From assembly GCA_030374735.1 (NCBI GenBank), contig JASCIV010000022.1, positions 1 to 64,000 of the forward strand: a DNA stretch of 64,000 nt. The letters are read 5' to 3'. Made by a program: the position numbers and the translations under genes. The notes below the pieces were generated by a model. That model saw nothing but the letters and a program-made list of their open reading frames with translations. It ran no database searches and had not been told where the DNA came from. Below are positions 48,571 to 59,262 of the stretch, one piece after another (positions within the stretch are counted from its first letter, which is position 1; each line of letters opens with the position of its first letter). The DNA comes from Gracilaria caudata. Lineage: Eukaryota > Rhodophyta > Florideophyceae > Gracilariales > Gracilariaceae.

Positions 48571-50166
48571 TCAGGATCTGAGGCCAAATAGCTTACGTAC
48601 CCCTCTACTTTTCTTCGTCACTGGTGGCGGTGGTGGTTGTGTTGGTCGTGGTGGTTCAGCATTCGATTCTCGGTGCATAGACATGGCTCTGGAAACCTTC
48701 TCTTGTTCGTAATCGTATGTGGAGACCTTTCGAACTTCATCAGTTGGCACACCTGAGAAACTCTTCGTTCGACCAGCTCTTCCGCGTCTAGCTTTCCGAG
48801 CATCGACTCCAGGCATCGGCGCAGCATTTCGATCTTGTTGGATCGGTTTTCTTGGATGGAAGGTTCGTGTATGATCTGCAGGTTTTTGATCATCGGACGA
48901 TACTACGGTACTAGACGCGTCATGGGTTGAGGTTCGCACCTGGTCATCATTAGCTAAATCTGAGTCCTGGGTCGTGTCTTCTGGCAAGCTCGAGTTGGAA
49001 ATATTTGCTTCTTTCCTTGTATCGTCTTTGGTGGTGTCCAGCACGAGCTCACCATTGGAGTCTACGCTACCTTTCCTGACCAGTAAACCGTCATCTGGTC
49101 TGGTTGGAGAAGTTGTTATACTTTGCTCTTCTCGCGTTGGCTTAGAATCTCTCACACGCTCTGGATGAAAACCAAACCCACGTGGAAAGTTAACAGGGGG
49201 TACCGGAGGCCTCGGTCGGACTCCAGGATTCTTGTGTTCTGAGATGCTTGAACCCGGAGAACCTTTTGCCGAAGATGCATTGCTTGCGGTTCCGCTGGCA
49301 GTTGAACCGTTCTTACTACCCTTTTGAGAACGTTTGAATTTGTCTGAAGATTTGTAGTCAGGGTCTTTTGACCTTCTTCCCATAAACGTGCCCATGCGGA
49401 GTGAAGCTCGCGTGTTTTTGTTGGCGTGGCGAGTGTCTCGTTCTTTTTCCAAAATTCCTTGCACGACACTCAGCTGGCGCTCCAGATCCCGAACAGTCCC
49501 CTTGAGCCGATTAATATAGTCAATTGCGTTTATCTCGACCATCGTACCGTACCTCTCACGATGAGCTTCGTCATTTACCTTGTACACCGCAACTCCTCCG
49601 CGAATTTGAGGTTCCTGGTCTTGGATAACTGCAGGCAGGTCTGAAAGTCTGGTCTTGATAAGTTTTATATGCCTTGTAGGAGAACGAAAGTACATGCCCT
49701 CGATTGGGGGCGGGGCAACAATGTTTGTTGGAGGTTTGTCGCCTCTACTAACGGCATTCGTTTTCTGAATTATAGAAGACATGCCCGTTCCGATAGAAAC
49801 CATAGTCTTGTCCTCAACAGACTCAAGAGTAGAAGAAGGCCTTGTTTTCAAGCGGACCGCTGGCGGCGGAGGCGGTGGCGGAGGCGGTGGAGGTTTGGAG
49901 GACGACCCGTTTGTATCCAAGTCTTTTTGAAATATCCGATCCAGTCTAGTCTTAGCTGAAACGAACCCAACACCCGCTGAACCATCTCTCCCCACCACAT
50001 GACCGTCATGCATGCCTTGAATATCGACTTCAATCTCGGTTGTGTGAAGAATCGCAGCGTCTCTAGTAAAATCTGAGCTCTTCGCGAGGAACGTGCCCTG
50101 GCTACGCAGTCTGAGAACCTGCGGGAGATTGTCAAGGTTTTTGTCTTCGCCTTCATCAGCTGACAT
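48571..50166 (-). CDS. Unrecognised disordered protein with poly-Pro tracts and short coiled coil
   Basis: 531 residues. An 11-residue poly-Pro run at about 91-101 and a second Pro stretch near the C-terminus are possible profilin/SH3/WW ligands. The only folded-looking part is about 155-245: YFRSPTRHIKLIKTRLSDLP, then INAIDYINRLKGTVRDLERQ, a heptad-like helix. The remainder is Ser/Lys/Asp-rich. The C-terminus is basic (KKSRGVRKLFGLRS). No domain family recognised; a cytoskeletal adaptor is possible but unproven. Confidence 0.6.
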   Translation of the reverse strand: MSADEGEDKNLDNLPQVLRLRSQGTFLAKSSDFTRDAAILHTTEIEVDIQGMHDGHVVGRDGSAGVGFVSAKTRLDRIFQKDLDTNGSSSKPPPPPPPPPPPAVRLKTRPSSTLESVEDKTMVSIGTGMSSIIQKTNAVSRGDKPPTNIVAPPPIEGMYFRSPTRHIKLIKTRLSDLPAVIQDQEPQIRGGVAVYKVNDEAHRERYGTMVEINAIDYINRLKGTVRDLERQLSVVQGILEKERDTRHANKNTRASLRMGTFMGRRSKDPDYKSSDKFKRSQKGSKNGSTASGTASNASSAKGSPGSSISEHKNPGVRPRPPVPPVNFPRGFGFHPERVRDSKPTREEQSITTSPTRPDDGLLVRKGSVDSNGELVLDTTKDDTRKEANISNSSLPEDTTQDSDLANDDQVRTSTHDASSTVVSSDDQKPADHTRTFHPRKPIQQDRNAAPMPGVDARKARRGRAGRTKSFSGVPTDEVRKVSTYDYEQEKVSRAMSMHRESNAEPPRPTQPPPPPVTKKSRGVRKLFGLRS

Positions 50167-51772
50167 TCTCGTTCGATTGAATTCGTTTGCAAGTTCCGCT
50201 GCGAAATACTTGTTGACAAAAGGTACCGTTGATGAAGGAAGTTTCTTCGGTGTCCTCCCTCACTAACAATAAGTTTTTTGCTGAAGAAAGCCTACCAGAG
50301 ATAGATAAACTTGGCTCGAATGCAGTTACACCAACTGACAACCTCAGGACATCTTGTGAGAGGATGACCAAGCGTAGAAGACATGAGAAACTTCAGAGGT
50401 TGCTCCTAAGGTAGCCAGGTTGTTTTGTCCCTCTCTTCGCTTTTCCTGCTGGGCCACATACGTTTAAAATCCATTACCCGCTTCGACTTGCGGTGTTGTC
50501 AGATATCTATATGGTGTGGAGGGGGAGTGCATGGAGGCGTGGGCAGTATGGTTTCTTTCAGAAGTAGAATGGTAAGGCTTGCTGAGGGCATATTGATGTG
50601 GACCGAAGCCACAAGGGCAAACAATTATGTGTACGACGGCTTGAGCGAACTGCGTCGCCGGGCCATTTTTTGTGCAGAGAGTTTGGGTCTCTGAACGAGG
50701 CCATCAACGGGCTTCGTTTACGGGGCCGTGGAAGTAAATGAACGTTTCAAGAACATATACGACCGTTTGCCGAAGTTCAACCTGGTGCCCTTACTCCTTT
50801 CATGGGAGCATTTTGTAGAAAGTTCATACTAGGTACCGACGATCCTCTGAGGAACTTCACGCGCATTATTGCAACGGAACCACGAACCTATCAAATGGTA
50901 ACTTCATTAAGAAAGAAAGCTGACCTTCTCGGATATATACATGTTCCAAGGTTTTCAACCTGCACAGATTCCAATGTACCTTTGGTACTTCAAACCCAAC
51001 CAGTAACTCTATGGAAGAACTGAAGTCCCAACTACGTACTTCTCGATGGTTCTCACATTTGATGAGACCGAAATCGATCAACATGTGAACAACGTAAGCG
51101 GCACCCTGAGGGTTGGAACCACAGCCACCGGAACTCTTGACTCCGCTGATACTCCTTTCCCTCTCATAAAATACAGAAAGGGAAAGTTGCCGTGGTAGCG
51201 TACTCTTGTAGACACGGTCTACCTTCGTGGACAAGTATCATACGGTATAATTCAAGCCGTAGCTTTTTGCAAAAATGGACCCTGTCACTGAGCACAAATA
51301 CTGTTAGTTCCGAGGTGGCCAATCACGACCATTGCTTCTGGTTTGAACGAGCGCTGGAGGCCCCCCGGACAAGCTCCGCACCCAATGGGTCCGGGCCACG
51401 TGTCGATAGAGAGAGGCCATGGCCGTAAACAAAATTACTGTGGAAATGTATCTTCGTAAACTACGAATCGTAATACGAAGTTCGTATCTCTAGTGATTGC
51501 ATTCAAGGATGACCCTTCGTGAAGCAGTTGGAAAAATATTTCACGAGGATGTTTTTGCGAAACGGTTCATCACTGACGCTCTGATATTGACTAGTCGTCC
51601 TTCTTGGTGAGGGTTATCGAACCCTTCTAAAGAAATCCCATCGACAAGAAAGCAGCTCAATCTTATCCCCAGGAATTAGAGCGCAGCGTCCATAATAAGG
51701 AAGGAGAAGAAGTAACCCCAGGCGTTGAACCCCACACTCAATAACGGATTGCATGTGAGTAGCTGGAAGCAA
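50167..51772. other. Long spacer with frame fragments and TTCGTA inverted repeats
   Basis: Short frames at 50425-50694 and 50802-51023 on the plus strand have protein-like stretches (RANNYVYDGLSELRRRAIFC; PLRNFTRIIATEP) but no family match and lie in different phases. They could be a decayed gene or unrecognised exons of the gene starting at 51773. I could not build a spliced model. Confidence 0.35.
51453..51487. repeat. Cluster of TTCGTA/TACGAA inverted repeats
   Basis: TTCGTA (51453-51458) and TACGAA (51462-51467) form one palindrome; ATACGAA (51473-51479) and TTCGTAT (51481-51487) form another. The same core makes the inverted repeat near 3.57-3.61 kb. Confidence 0.6.
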
Positions 51773-52846
51773 ATGGAAGATTGGTTTCAAGCGGCTTTGA
51801 TAGCCTACACAACCCGATCCGCAGATAGATTCCACCAAACCCGACAACAGAAAGCCAACGCCTCAGAGCCGGTGCTGGTTCGAAGTCAACTCGATGCGAG
51901 CTTGAAAGCGTTCGAACGGGTTACATTTCCAGCTTTGGAGGAATATCTGGCAAAAGCTGCCAAGGCTTATGACGAATGGAAGCTTCGCAAGCATGTTTCT
52001 GACAATGAAAGGGCACCTCCACAGAAGTTGGGCAGTGGAGAACCGGTTCAAGCCTTATTTGCTTCTCTGCGTCGAGAAAGATGGCTCCTGTCCCTCGTAA
52101 GACGTGCGCATTTTGTGCGAGCTCCTTTGCCACTGCCAGTGGCACAAATCGTTGTCTGTGGTATTCCAGAAGATATACGACACTCAGCACACCAGCGATA
52201 CATGGCACGCAAGTCATCCTTCTCGCAACGCCACAACATTCGGAGAGATAGGCCACCTTCTCCTGTGCTTGGAATCCTTCAAGAGAATGAACAGTTAACA
52301 CTATGCGTATCCCTAATAACAAGAGACAACGGTTATCTCATACACACGTCGAGATGCAGACTTCTCTGCTCAGAAGGGAAGAGGGTCCTAGTTCGAGTGA
52401 GTCAAGCCATGCTGGGAACGCCCGAGGATGATTTCGAAGAAGTTCGAAGAAGATATCTTGGCAAGCCCGATGAATTGTACCGTCGTAAGACAGCTAGAAA
52501 GTTTTCGAGATGGAGACGACTACAGCGAGAACAAGAGAAAGAAAAACAGGCAGCCGAGTTGAGAGCAGAAAGGGAAATGAAGAGGAGAAGAGGTTTCGAC
52601 CATCGACTAACAACGCGGGAGGCCCGAGATGCCACTTTCGCTCCGTTTTTGTACGACACCAACTGCACCGCCTACGCGTATTCCTCAAAAATTACAGAAG
52701 CGCCGAAGTTGCGGAAGGTCATGATAACGAAGTACAACGACTTCAGCAGCTCAGCAGGCGACGAGCCAGACCAATGGGAACGCGCTCGCGAGGCTGCGAA
52801 AACGAATCCTCTCTTCCATACACGAGTCATGAATCGTTTCTCATGA
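51773..52846 (+). CDS. Unrecognised protein with basic coiled-coil segment
   Basis: 357 residues from the first ATG; the frame continues a little upstream with a possible acceptor (ACCCCAG), so an unseen 5' exon is possible. Residues 1-150 look globular and helical (LEEYLAKAAKAYDEWKLRKH). A middle beta-rich part follows (LTLCVSLITRDNGYLIHTSR). Then comes a basic helix (RRLQREQEKEKQAAELRAER). No signal peptide or membrane segment and no family recognised. Confidence 0.58.
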   Translation: MEDWFQAALIAYTTRSADRFHQTRQQKANASEPVLVRSQLDASLKAFERVTFPALEEYLAKAAKAYDEWKLRKHVSDNERAPPQKLGSGEPVQALFASLRRERWLLSLVRRAHFVRAPLPLPVAQIVVCGIPEDIRHSAHQRYMARKSSFSQRHNIRRDRPPSPVLGILQENEQLTLCVSLITRDNGYLIHTSRCRLLCSEGKRVLVRVSQAMLGTPEDDFEEVRRRYLGKPDELYRRKTARKFSRWRRLQREQEKEKQAAELRAEREMKRRRGFDHRLTTREARDATFAPFLYDTNCTAYAYSSKITEAPKLRKVMITKYNDFSSSAGDEPDQWERAREAAKTNPLFHTRVMNRFS

Positions 52847-53021
52847 GAACCACCTCCTGCGCCGCACTGCAAAGCTTGCCAAAGAATCCTCTCCGAGCGT
52901 AGCACAGCGCACAGTAACTGACTTAGAATGTAGCCAAAATCGAAGTCCGCAAGCACCTCGAAGACTTTACGGGAGTGAAGTAGACTATTCCTCTATGATA
53001 ATTGAACCTCTAGCTTTTGTC

Positions 53022-54122
53022 TTATGCCGTTGCTTTCTTCGCTCGCCTCTTTCTCGTCTTTGTTGTCGTCTGCGCTACAGCTGCACCTGGTAACAAGTGG
53101 CGGACAGTATCGCGCTCCTCTAACAGCTCTTTTCTCGTAGCATCAATCATCGCGGCAGAAAATTCGTCTGGCGCAGGGATTTCCAGAATGCGTTGATAAG
53201 TACCATCTCCAGGACACAAGCATGGCACAGAGAACCAAATACCTGAATCGATACCGTACGAGCCATCAGATGGTACTGCCATACTCTTCCAGGAGTATTC
53301 CGAGCCCAGGAAGAGATCGTGTACGTGGTCAATAGCGGCTGATGCAGCAGAACTCGCCGAGCTTCGACCACTTGCGCCAATAATCTCGGCACCACGCTTT
53401 TGCACGCGAGGAATAAACTCTTCCCGCACCCATGCCATGTCATTGATTACATCCAGCGCAGGCTTTCCTTCCACTAAAGCGTTGGACAAATCTGGATACT
53501 GCGTCGCCGAATGGTTACCCCAAATGACGACCTTTTCCACATCACCCGCCATGGCGCCAGTCTTTCCAGCCACCTGCGCAATAGCGCGATTTTGATCTAG
53601 CCTGGTCATGGCCATAAATCTTGACGGATCGATGTCTGGTGCGTGCGCTGATGCGACAAGCGCATTAGTGTTCGCAGGGTTTGCAACAATGAGCACAGAC
53701 ACATCTTTACTAGCAGAATCGTTCAGTGCCTTCCCCTGCTCCGCGAAAATGGCTGCATTGGCGCTCATGAGATCTGCTCTTTCCATACCAGGACCACGGG
53801 GCTTTCCTCCCACAAGGACGGCAATCTGTGCATCGCCAAAGCCAACGGTAGGATCCGATGTTTGCGTTAACTTTCGTACCAGAGGGAAAGCTCCATCCAT
53901 AATTTCCATGGCGACACCCTTTAAAGGCTTCATTCCCGGTTCGGTTTCGACCAGTTGTAGCTCGATTGGCTGGGTGGGTCCGAGCATTTGACCCGACGCG
54001 ATGCGCATTAACAATGCATAGCCGATTGATCCTGCAGCACCTGTTATGGCAACCTTCTTCACCGGTTTTTCAACAGCAGTGCTGAGCGCGCGTCGCGCAA
54101 ACTCCATTGATGATCGCAACAT
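53022..54122 (-). CDS. MDH: Malate dehydrogenase with mitochondrial-type presequence
   Basis: 366 residues. A presequence of about 20 residues (MLRSSMEFARRALSTAVEKP) has the Arg/Ser/Ala composition of mitochondrial import signals. The enzyme body is the cytosolic/NADP-type branch: VAITGAAGSIGYALLMRIAS, VGGKPRGPGMERADL, VANPANTNALVAS, MTRLDQNRAIAQVA and the catalytic-His block VIWGNHSATQYPD. It interconverts malate and oxaloacetate with NAD(H). It lacks the N- and C-terminal Cys extensions of chloroplast NADP-MDH. A Lys/Arg tail (TKTRKRRAKKATA) extends past the usual end, which is unusual. Confidence 0.93.
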   Translation of the reverse strand: MLRSSMEFARRALSTAVEKPVKKVAITGAAGSIGYALLMRIASGQMLGPTQPIELQLVETEPGMKPLKGVAMEIMDGAFPLVRKLTQTSDPTVGFGDAQIAVLVGGKPRGPGMERADLMSANAAIFAEQGKALNDSASKDVSVLIVANPANTNALVASAHAPDIDPSRFMAMTRLDQNRAIAQVAGKTGAMAGDVEKVVIWGNHSATQYPDLSNALVEGKPALDVINDMAWVREEFIPRVQKRGAEIIGASGRSSASSAASAAIDHVHDLFLGSEYSWKSMAVPSDGSYGIDSGIWFSVPCLCPGDGTYQRILEIPAPDEFSAAMIDATRKELLEERDTVRHLLPGAAVAQTTTKTRKRRAKKATA

Positions 54123-54964
54123 TGGTTGTAGCGATTACCAGTCGAAGATCTGCAGGCGTCTCTTGAATTTGGACTCTGTCAGTGATGCTCTGATGATGCT
54201 CGTGATGGGTTTTGGATGCTCGTAGTAAAACAAAGTGGTAAAGAGCGATGCCGATGAGACGGCGCCGATAGGATTAGAAACCTTTATCCAGCCACTTTGG
54301 GGACAGGAGAAGCCGATCGCCCGAGGCTAAGCGCGAAGGCACATTCCCCGGCACAAACCATGGCAGGAAGTCAAGTGTTGCCATCGAGCAAATTTAAAAT
54401 AATTAAGATTCTGTGCTGTTTAGCACATCTGGCAAGTGTCCTGTGCGCCGTGTGTCTGCGACGAGGTCAACAGACTATCTACAAAGCGCTGCTTTGACTT
54501 CAAGAACGCGATGTTTCAGGAAGTCGCGTGCGAAGGGCAAGGTGTCCTAGTTCTTCGTGAGTTGTCCAACACATAGCACGAAGATCGCTTTTATTCTGGG
54601 CTACGAAACGAAACATAAGGAGTAAACCGAGTTAAAGAATGAGTGGTTCTAGCTTGACGGGAGAAACTGCCTTCACGAAAGCTTGTCTTCGAAAGCGGAC
54701 TAGCTCTCCGCCGGAGGACCTCAGAGCATATCAGCAAACAAGCCGCATTGCATGGTGAAAGAATTACCGACGCAACTTTGCCTTGATCTCTTTGCATAGC
54801 CAAAGATGTAGCGCACCGTCGGGTAGGATCTGATAAAGTGTTACAAAACGCACACCTCTACTCGAAAGCATGGCACACGCCTGGTGCGACTCGGCGGGTC
54901 AAATTGTAGTAAGCGAGGAAGAGTACGTATCAAAGTGAAGTAAGATCAAAAACAATTCTTCTAT
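54123..54964. other. Spacer, no gene seen
   Basis: MDH promoter on the left and the 3' region of the Hook-like gene on the right. Only short frames. Confidence 0.4.
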
Positions 54965-57900
54965 TCACTGACGTCTCGCGCGGGAGCTCCTTCCTCTATG
55001 TCCATCTCTCTCTGCAGAAGAGGTCGGCACTGTGTGAGATGTGGAAAAGTCACTGTTAAGCCTTTCCAAATGGAGCAACCTTCTCCAAAAATCTGTAAAC
55101 CAAGCCCCTCGCCTCGGGACCCTCTCTTGATTAGCTCTCATACTTCCTCGCGCAGCAGCTAACGCACTAGCGCGAACATCTTCCAGCATAGTAGTGTGGT
55201 TCTTTGCCATCATTCTAGCTTCTTTGCGAGCTTCCTCAGCAATTCGCTGTTCTCGTTTGACAGCTTCTGCGATTCCTTGAAGATGGTTCTCTCTCTCCTT
55301 AGAGATCTCCTTCTGAAGCCCATCCGCTCGCTTCATCACGTCATTGAGCTTCGCCGCCATAACCTCACTCGTCTCGAGCTTGGCGTTCAGTCGAGCTATC
55401 TCAACTTCCTGAGCTCTCTCAACAACCTTCGAAGTGCGCAGCTTCTCTTCCAGAGATTTTCGAGACTGCTCAAGGTTCTCAACGTGTTCACTGGCTGCTT
55501 TGAATTTGAGCTTGATGGTAGAAAGCTCGTCCTCCTTCAGCCTTAGGTTATCCTTCAGATGCTCGATTAGTCTTTCTTTTTCTTCCACTACCTTGCCTTC
55601 GTCTTCTTCCTTTTTCTTCTTCTCAGCTGACAGAGCGTCTACCTCCTTCAACAGCAGATCCATTTCATATCGCAGGTTACTGCACTCTGCGTTTGACTCA
55701 ATCAACTTGGCTTGGGCTTCATTGAGCTGCTTCCTCGTAACATCCAATTGGTGGACGAGATTACCGACAGACCTAGAAGACTGTCTCTCAGTGCGCATCA
55801 GATCCAACGTGTTCTGTAGAGAGAGCAGATCGTTGTGCGTTTGAAGGACGAGTGTTCGGGTCGTATCAGATCTTGAGTCGTTGCTAGATATTCCGCTTCT
55901 CTTGCTTAATGTGAGGCTGGACGCCCTCTTAAGGTTCTTCAGCTGAATAAGAGAAGAATGTCGGACAGAGTGCAGATGTTTCGAGCCGAATTGCAGGCGA
56001 ATTGTATGTCCCTTTCCTTGCATGATGTCTTCGGCGATGAAAGGAGAGTGGGGCTGAGTAGGAGAACGTTTTAGTGAATCGATACCAGAGCTCTTTCGTT
56101 CACGGCCGCTGGGGTTGGTTTGGGCAATTGCTGCGGGTTTGAGGGAATGAGGAATGGTGGCATTCACAGTCTCGTCTGCTGGTTCACAATCACCTTCATC
56201 TTCAGTTGCGCTCAGAGACGACGTCCCTTCCGCTGCCATGGGGGTGATATTCTTCTGACATTGTGCAGCTTGAGAATTTGGTACACGAGTGCGATCCAAA
56301 GGTATTTCTTCAACGTTTGTGTGGTTCGCAGCATAGTCAAACTCATCTCCGCTGTGGCCCTTTTGGATCCTTTCTTGATAATCCATAACATCAAACTCCG
56401 GGAGCAGACTCATTCTACTTTCAGCTTCACTGCCTATGTAGCTTGTATTGGTATCAACGCTCTGTTGACTAGCTCGAGAGAGTAGAAGTGGTCCAGCTCT
56501 GGGGACGGAAGGCTTGCTTTCAATTTCTGCCTCACTACTGCTTCCCAAGCGAGGCTCCTCGCCATCCTCCATAGCATCGAGATCTTTCAACGCATCCATA
56601 ACACCATCAATACATTCCACAATGTCCTCCCATGTCATGCGTGCACCAATATCTTTGAACAAGATATCACATGCGCGCTCCTTGACAAGTTCGTCAGACA
56701 TCTGCATCGTTGTCGGAGTGGCCTGATCACACAGCTTGGGTCCACCCAAAGACTTTGGAGTTCTTATCGACGCTGACATATCCTCTGAGGCTCGATTGAT
56801 TCCAGTATCTCTCGAAGCTGTGTGAGCTGACTGCATGAGGAATGCAGCCAGCTGTTGGTTGGCAGTCTCGATGGAGGTCTTCAGGGACCCATTCTCGCTC
56901 TTCAGAGCTTTGATCTCGCTGTCCTTCTTCTCCATCTCGGCACTGAGGCTTTCAGAAAGCTTGGCAAACTGCGTGCTGCGAGTATTGCTGTACGTAAGTT
57001 GCGCTTCCAAATACCCAGCGTGTTTCGATAAGCGTTCCTCAGTTTCCCTGAACGCAGATACTTGAGCTTCCAGATCTTTGTTAACTCTCCGCATGTCAGA
57101 GACCTCCTCCAACCTTTTGCTGGCCCTCTTAAGACTTGCCTCCAGCTGCTCCGCAGAGGCAGCCTTGGCACGAAGAATATCAACTTCTTCAGCCGCAACA
57201 TGTGCTCCACGCAGGGCAGACTTTGCTTCGTTGAGAGCCTTAGACTTTGCTACTAAGTCTGCTTCACTCTCTTCTTGCTTTGTCTCGAGCACGCGAATCT
57301 TGTCAGAAGCCTCTTCAAGGTTTGTTTTCAGCCCCTGAGAAAGCTCAACTGCCTTGTTCTTCTCGAATTCGCAAGCAGCTAGCTTTCTCCTGAGATTGTC
57401 TCGTTCAGCAGCAAGTGCCTTGTAGTCTGCCAGTGGAATTCCACGTGGGGTTGAAAGAGGAGCAGCTCCTTTTTCCATGACACTGGACTTTCTGGCAGGC
57501 GTAGCAGCTCTGCCGTTGAGATTCTCGTCGTTGACTGGGATCTGACCGAGCACACGGGTGTCCTTTGGCTTCTCCACAGTTGTACGGCAGATGGAAGCTG
57601 CCAGGGCATCCTGATGATCCGGGGCCAGTGTAAGTACAGCCTTAATGAAAGGCTCTCTCTTGTCACTGTGCACAGCGGCACAGAGCACAACCTCAGCCAA
57701 AGATAGCATAACAGGTAGAGATTCTACATCTTCTGTACGTGCAGCCTCGGAAAGGGAAAGAATAGTATCTCTGGCAGTTTGTCTGAGCTGAACAAGAGGC
57801 TGAGGTGACTGGACATCCGGAAGTGAGAGGTTGGGATCTGAAAGTTTGAGATGGAAGTAGCGAACGAGACACCTAGCCAGACGGCGGGTGTTGTAGCGAC

Positions 57901-58144
57901 GGTGACGAGAGAGGTTGGCCTCGGCATTGGGTGCTGGGATAAAGAAATCGCGCTCAGAGAGAAGCTGCGGGGCAAAAAGGCTGAAGACTCGGCACAAAGA
58001 AATGCACTGACGTGTGGCTGACTCGAAGGAGAGACCAGAGTCGATCAGGTTGAGGGCGCAAAGCCATGCGGAAATGGCATTGGCGATCTGATTGTCTTGA
58101 AGAGAAAGCTCAGAAGCATTTTGAACGGCGTCCGTGACGACCAT
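54965..58144 (-). CDS. Hook-like long coiled-coil protein
   Basis: 1059 residues. Residues about 20-205 look like a Hook/CCDC88-type N-terminal domain: AISAWLCALNLI, FSLFAPQLLSERDF, then VVLCAAVHSDKREPFIKAVL and a closing helix. In animals and fungi this domain binds dynein light intermediate chain. Two long coiled coils follow (about 240-440 and 770-1000), split by a disordered acidic region. The C-terminus is basic (GHRGRSSRARRQ). Cargo or organelle tethering is inferred. A spindle/NUF-type protein is the alternative, as the Hook call rests on pattern. Confidence 0.66.
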   Translation of the reverse strand: MVVTDAVQNASELSLQDNQIANAISAWLCALNLIDSGLSFESATRQCISLCRVFSLFAPQLLSERDFFIPAPNAEANLSRHRRYNTRRLARCLVRYFHLKLSDPNLSLPDVQSPQPLVQLRQTARDTILSLSEAARTEDVESLPVMLSLAEVVLCAAVHSDKREPFIKAVLTLAPDHQDALAASICRTTVEKPKDTRVLGQIPVNDENLNGRAATPARKSSVMEKGAAPLSTPRGIPLADYKALAAERDNLRRKLAACEFEKNKAVELSQGLKTNLEEASDKIRVLETKQEESEADLVAKSKALNEAKSALRGAHVAAEEVDILRAKAASAEQLEASLKRASKRLEEVSDMRRVNKDLEAQVSAFRETEERLSKHAGYLEAQLTYSNTRSTQFAKLSESLSAEMEKKDSEIKALKSENGSLKTSIETANQQLAAFLMQSAHTASRDTGINRASEDMSASIRTPKSLGGPKLCDQATPTTMQMSDELVKERACDILFKDIGARMTWEDIVECIDGVMDALKDLDAMEDGEEPRLGSSSEAEIESKPSVPRAGPLLLSRASQQSVDTNTSYIGSEAESRMSLLPEFDVMDYQERIQKGHSGDEFDYAANHTNVEEIPLDRTRVPNSQAAQCQKNITPMAAEGTSSLSATEDEGDCEPADETVNATIPHSLKPAAIAQTNPSGRERKSSGIDSLKRSPTQPHSPFIAEDIMQGKGHTIRLQFGSKHLHSVRHSSLIQLKNLKRASSLTLSKRSGISSNDSRSDTTRTLVLQTHNDLLSLQNTLDLMRTERQSSRSVGNLVHQLDVTRKQLNEAQAKLIESNAECSNLRYEMDLLLKEVDALSAEKKKKEEDEGKVVEEKERLIEHLKDNLRLKEDELSTIKLKFKAASEHVENLEQSRKSLEEKLRTSKVVERAQEVEIARLNAKLETSEVMAAKLNDVMKRADGLQKEISKERENHLQGIAEAVKREQRIAEEARKEARMMAKNHTTMLEDVRASALAAARGSMRANQERVPRRGAWFTDFWRRLLHLERLNSDFSTSHTVPTSSAERDGHRGRSSRARRQ

Positions 58145-59262
58145 GTCGAGCGAAAGTCGAATTGAAGATGATAGGGGGGAGTGGTGGACTGACGAAAGCT
58201 AACTGTGCATGGGAACTGTGGGAGGCGTCGGGGATGTGGCTGAGGTCTCTAATTGGCTGAGATGAGTAGTGCAGTTCGAAGTGTTGCAGTGTGGATGAAG
58301 TGGAGATGAAGTGGGACGACAGGCGTGAAAGATGATAGAAGCAAGTCGGTGGGAAGCCGTGAAGGTGGGTTGGGTGGGAACGTTAATGGTCAACTGGGAG
58401 GCAACTGGGCGAAGCTAAAAGGGGTGCGAATTGGGGTGGGGGGAGGACGAGAAACGATGAAAGGCCGTGGCGCTTGGAAGACGTTGGTGTTGCGACACAA
58501 AGAGCGGTTACGAAGCGCGAAGAAGTACACTCGAGAGCGATGTGCGGGGGGGATGGGATAGGAGAGCAGTGGCAGCCGCGGAGTGGCAGTGCGTGGCGGA
58601 GGGGGGTGGCAGGGACAGCAGCAACGAGAGCGACGCCTGGAAGGGACGCGTAGACATCGGGGGGGGGATGCGCGCACAACGCTGTTGTGCGCGATGCGCG
58701 CGAAGCGTCAGCTCGCGCTGGCTGAGCTTGTGCTCAATTTTGAATTCGAATTGGCGGGCAGCGCCGCGCGCGCTGACCGTTGCGCCATTTTTGAACCGCG
58801 CGCCGCGGTGCCATCGGCCGATCCTGATTCGATGCGCCCCGAGCACGACATCGCATCGTCCGCATCTGTACCGTTACGCCTCTGCCAGCAGTGACACTGC
58901 CTCCGCTGAGAGCTGCCAAACCTCGCGGTAGCGTTCGCCCTCCGCTCCCACGCTAATGAGCTATGTAATTCACATGCATTTTGTAAAGCGCACCGCTTTT
59001 GCCCAACCGCACGCTGACGTCAACTTGAAGAGCACAAGCATTGCCACAGCGCTCCGTACTTGTCTACCAGTTCCTACCTACCCTGTTGCACAAGCGTAAA
59101 AGGATACCTTCACGCGCTTCAGCAGTTTCTCAACAATCAGCTCGCACACCACGCCCCGATAAAAACACCTACAAAACCCAGGAATTCACTGTTGCGATTG
59201 CTGCACGACCGCGTTGCTCATTATGGCACCCGTGATTGGCACCCCTCGCGAACTATCTACAG
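58145..59262. other. Promoter region of the Hook-like gene and 3' region of the mannosidase gene
   Basis: G-rich near 58320-58670 and CpG-rich near 58680-58870, with frames open on both strands for compositional reasons. A perfect CRE-type palindrome TGACGTCA lies at 59015-59022. No gene with family sequence. Confidence 0.4.

Noticed and set aside
55196..55844. Phe/Ser-rich plus-strand frames opposite the Hook-like gene
   Set aside because: Complement of coiled-coil codons; no independent support.
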